A DNA stretch of 64,000 bases from positions 23,404,672-23,468,671 of the forward strand of contig NC_066835.1 in NCBI RefSeq assembly GCF_001640805.2, read 5' to 3'. Source of the DNA: Lates calcarifer. Lineage: Eukaryota; Chordata; Actinopteri; Centropomidae. The notes beneath the pieces are model-generated. The model made no database searches, had not been told where the DNA came from, and worked only from the letters and a program-made list of their open reading frames with translations. A program made the translations under genes and the position numbers. Positions 63,568 through 64,000 of this stretch are shown in pieces (position 1 is the stretch's first letter; each line of letters starts with the position of its first letter).

Positions 63568-64000
63568 TCTTTCAAAATCATCACCATCCATAGTTTCCTT
63601 TTGTAACTTCAGCATTTAGTGGATTTTGTGTTTAAACTCTGTCTTGTCTTTTTCTGCCAAGTTTAATTCCATCTTGAGTCTCTGAGTTCTAGTAGTCCAG
63701 GTGAACTAAAATTTCGTACATGTATGGTTTTTATTTTTTTTCTGAGTGTAGGGAGGCCTCCCAGCAGGGGAATTTATCCCATTCCTGCAAAGCGTTAAGT
63801 CACTAGGGTACAGTAGCATCAGTCGCTGATATTCACTGCTGCAACAACTGACCCTGGGATATTTTTGATTAGTTTCATACGTTCATTAGATTGTCCTCGG
63901 ACCGGTTTATTGCGCGGTAGGCAGTTGAACAGGCAGGAGTGCGTCTGGATTCTCTGGGAGGGAGGAAGCCTGGCAGACAGAGACAACTCGGATGATTCTG
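63241..64000. other. Right end, no gene recognised
   Basis: AT-rich sequence with a (TTCA)n patch (63509-63530) and a T run. The last 150 bases are more GC-rich (GGACCGGTTTATTGCGCGG onward). I cannot assign a feature. Confidence 0.4.

Overview
This window reads as vertebrate nuclear DNA, almost certainly from a teleost fish. Genes are split by short introns with GT-AG borders. Dinucleotide microsatellites are frequent, and the mobile elements (Rex3-like RTE, Tc1, a hAT MITE, a tRNA-SINE, L2/CR1-type LINE tails, a decayed Ty3/gypsy copy) are a typical fish set. Nothing points to bacteria. All gene models are exon chains I assembled by hand from splice sites, reading phase and protein resemblance.

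Left edge (1-2.6 kb, + strand): the last four coding exons of a heat shock factor, best match HSF1. Right part (51.8-56.1 kb, + strand): a complete ten-exon gene for the mRNA cap guanine-N7 methyltransferase, RNMT. It has a CpG-rich promoter, a noncoding first exon and a 376-residue product. At 57.3-57.5 kb there is a second CpG-rich promoter with E2F/CRE/CHR-like sites and a short first coding exon of a gene I could not identify. Beyond it, to 64 kb, lie imperfect repeats, exon-like micro-cassettes and LINE remains.

Between HSF1 and RNMT (about 2.9-43.9 kb) the minus strand carries three consecutive genes that share an unusual layout. I call them A (43.7-40.1 kb), B (35.0-27.7 kb) and C (18.1-3.1 kb). 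Each has a TATA box, an 11-nt first coding exon (ATG plus two codons, intron phase 2) and a second exon completing a signal peptide. Then follow many tiny exons, mostly 27-60 nt, whose introns are all phase 1. The products are secreted and low in complexity. A is Ser/Asp/Glu-rich with a Pro/Gln-rich basic tail. B is extremely acidic, with a 948-nt exon of tandem DTEEPEEE-type repeats. C is Glu-rich, then Gly/Ser/Ala-rich, with two possible 3' ends. Signal peptides and composition recall starmaker/OMM-64-type otolith-matrix and other biomineral-matrix proteins. The uniform phase-1 introns differ from the phase-0 introns of canonical SCPP genes. I regard this cluster as the most interesting content of the window.

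The spaces between and inside these genes are filled by repeats: a 20-21-bp minisatellite inside a near-identical 0.5-kb duplication (18.7-21.6 kb), a Tc1 element carrying a SINE (25.3-26.9 kb), a probable MITE in an intron of gene B, a Rex3 copy in an intron of gene C, an inverted-repeat element at 38.8-39.3 kb, and a hAT MITE with an intact 8-bp target duplication at 45 kb.
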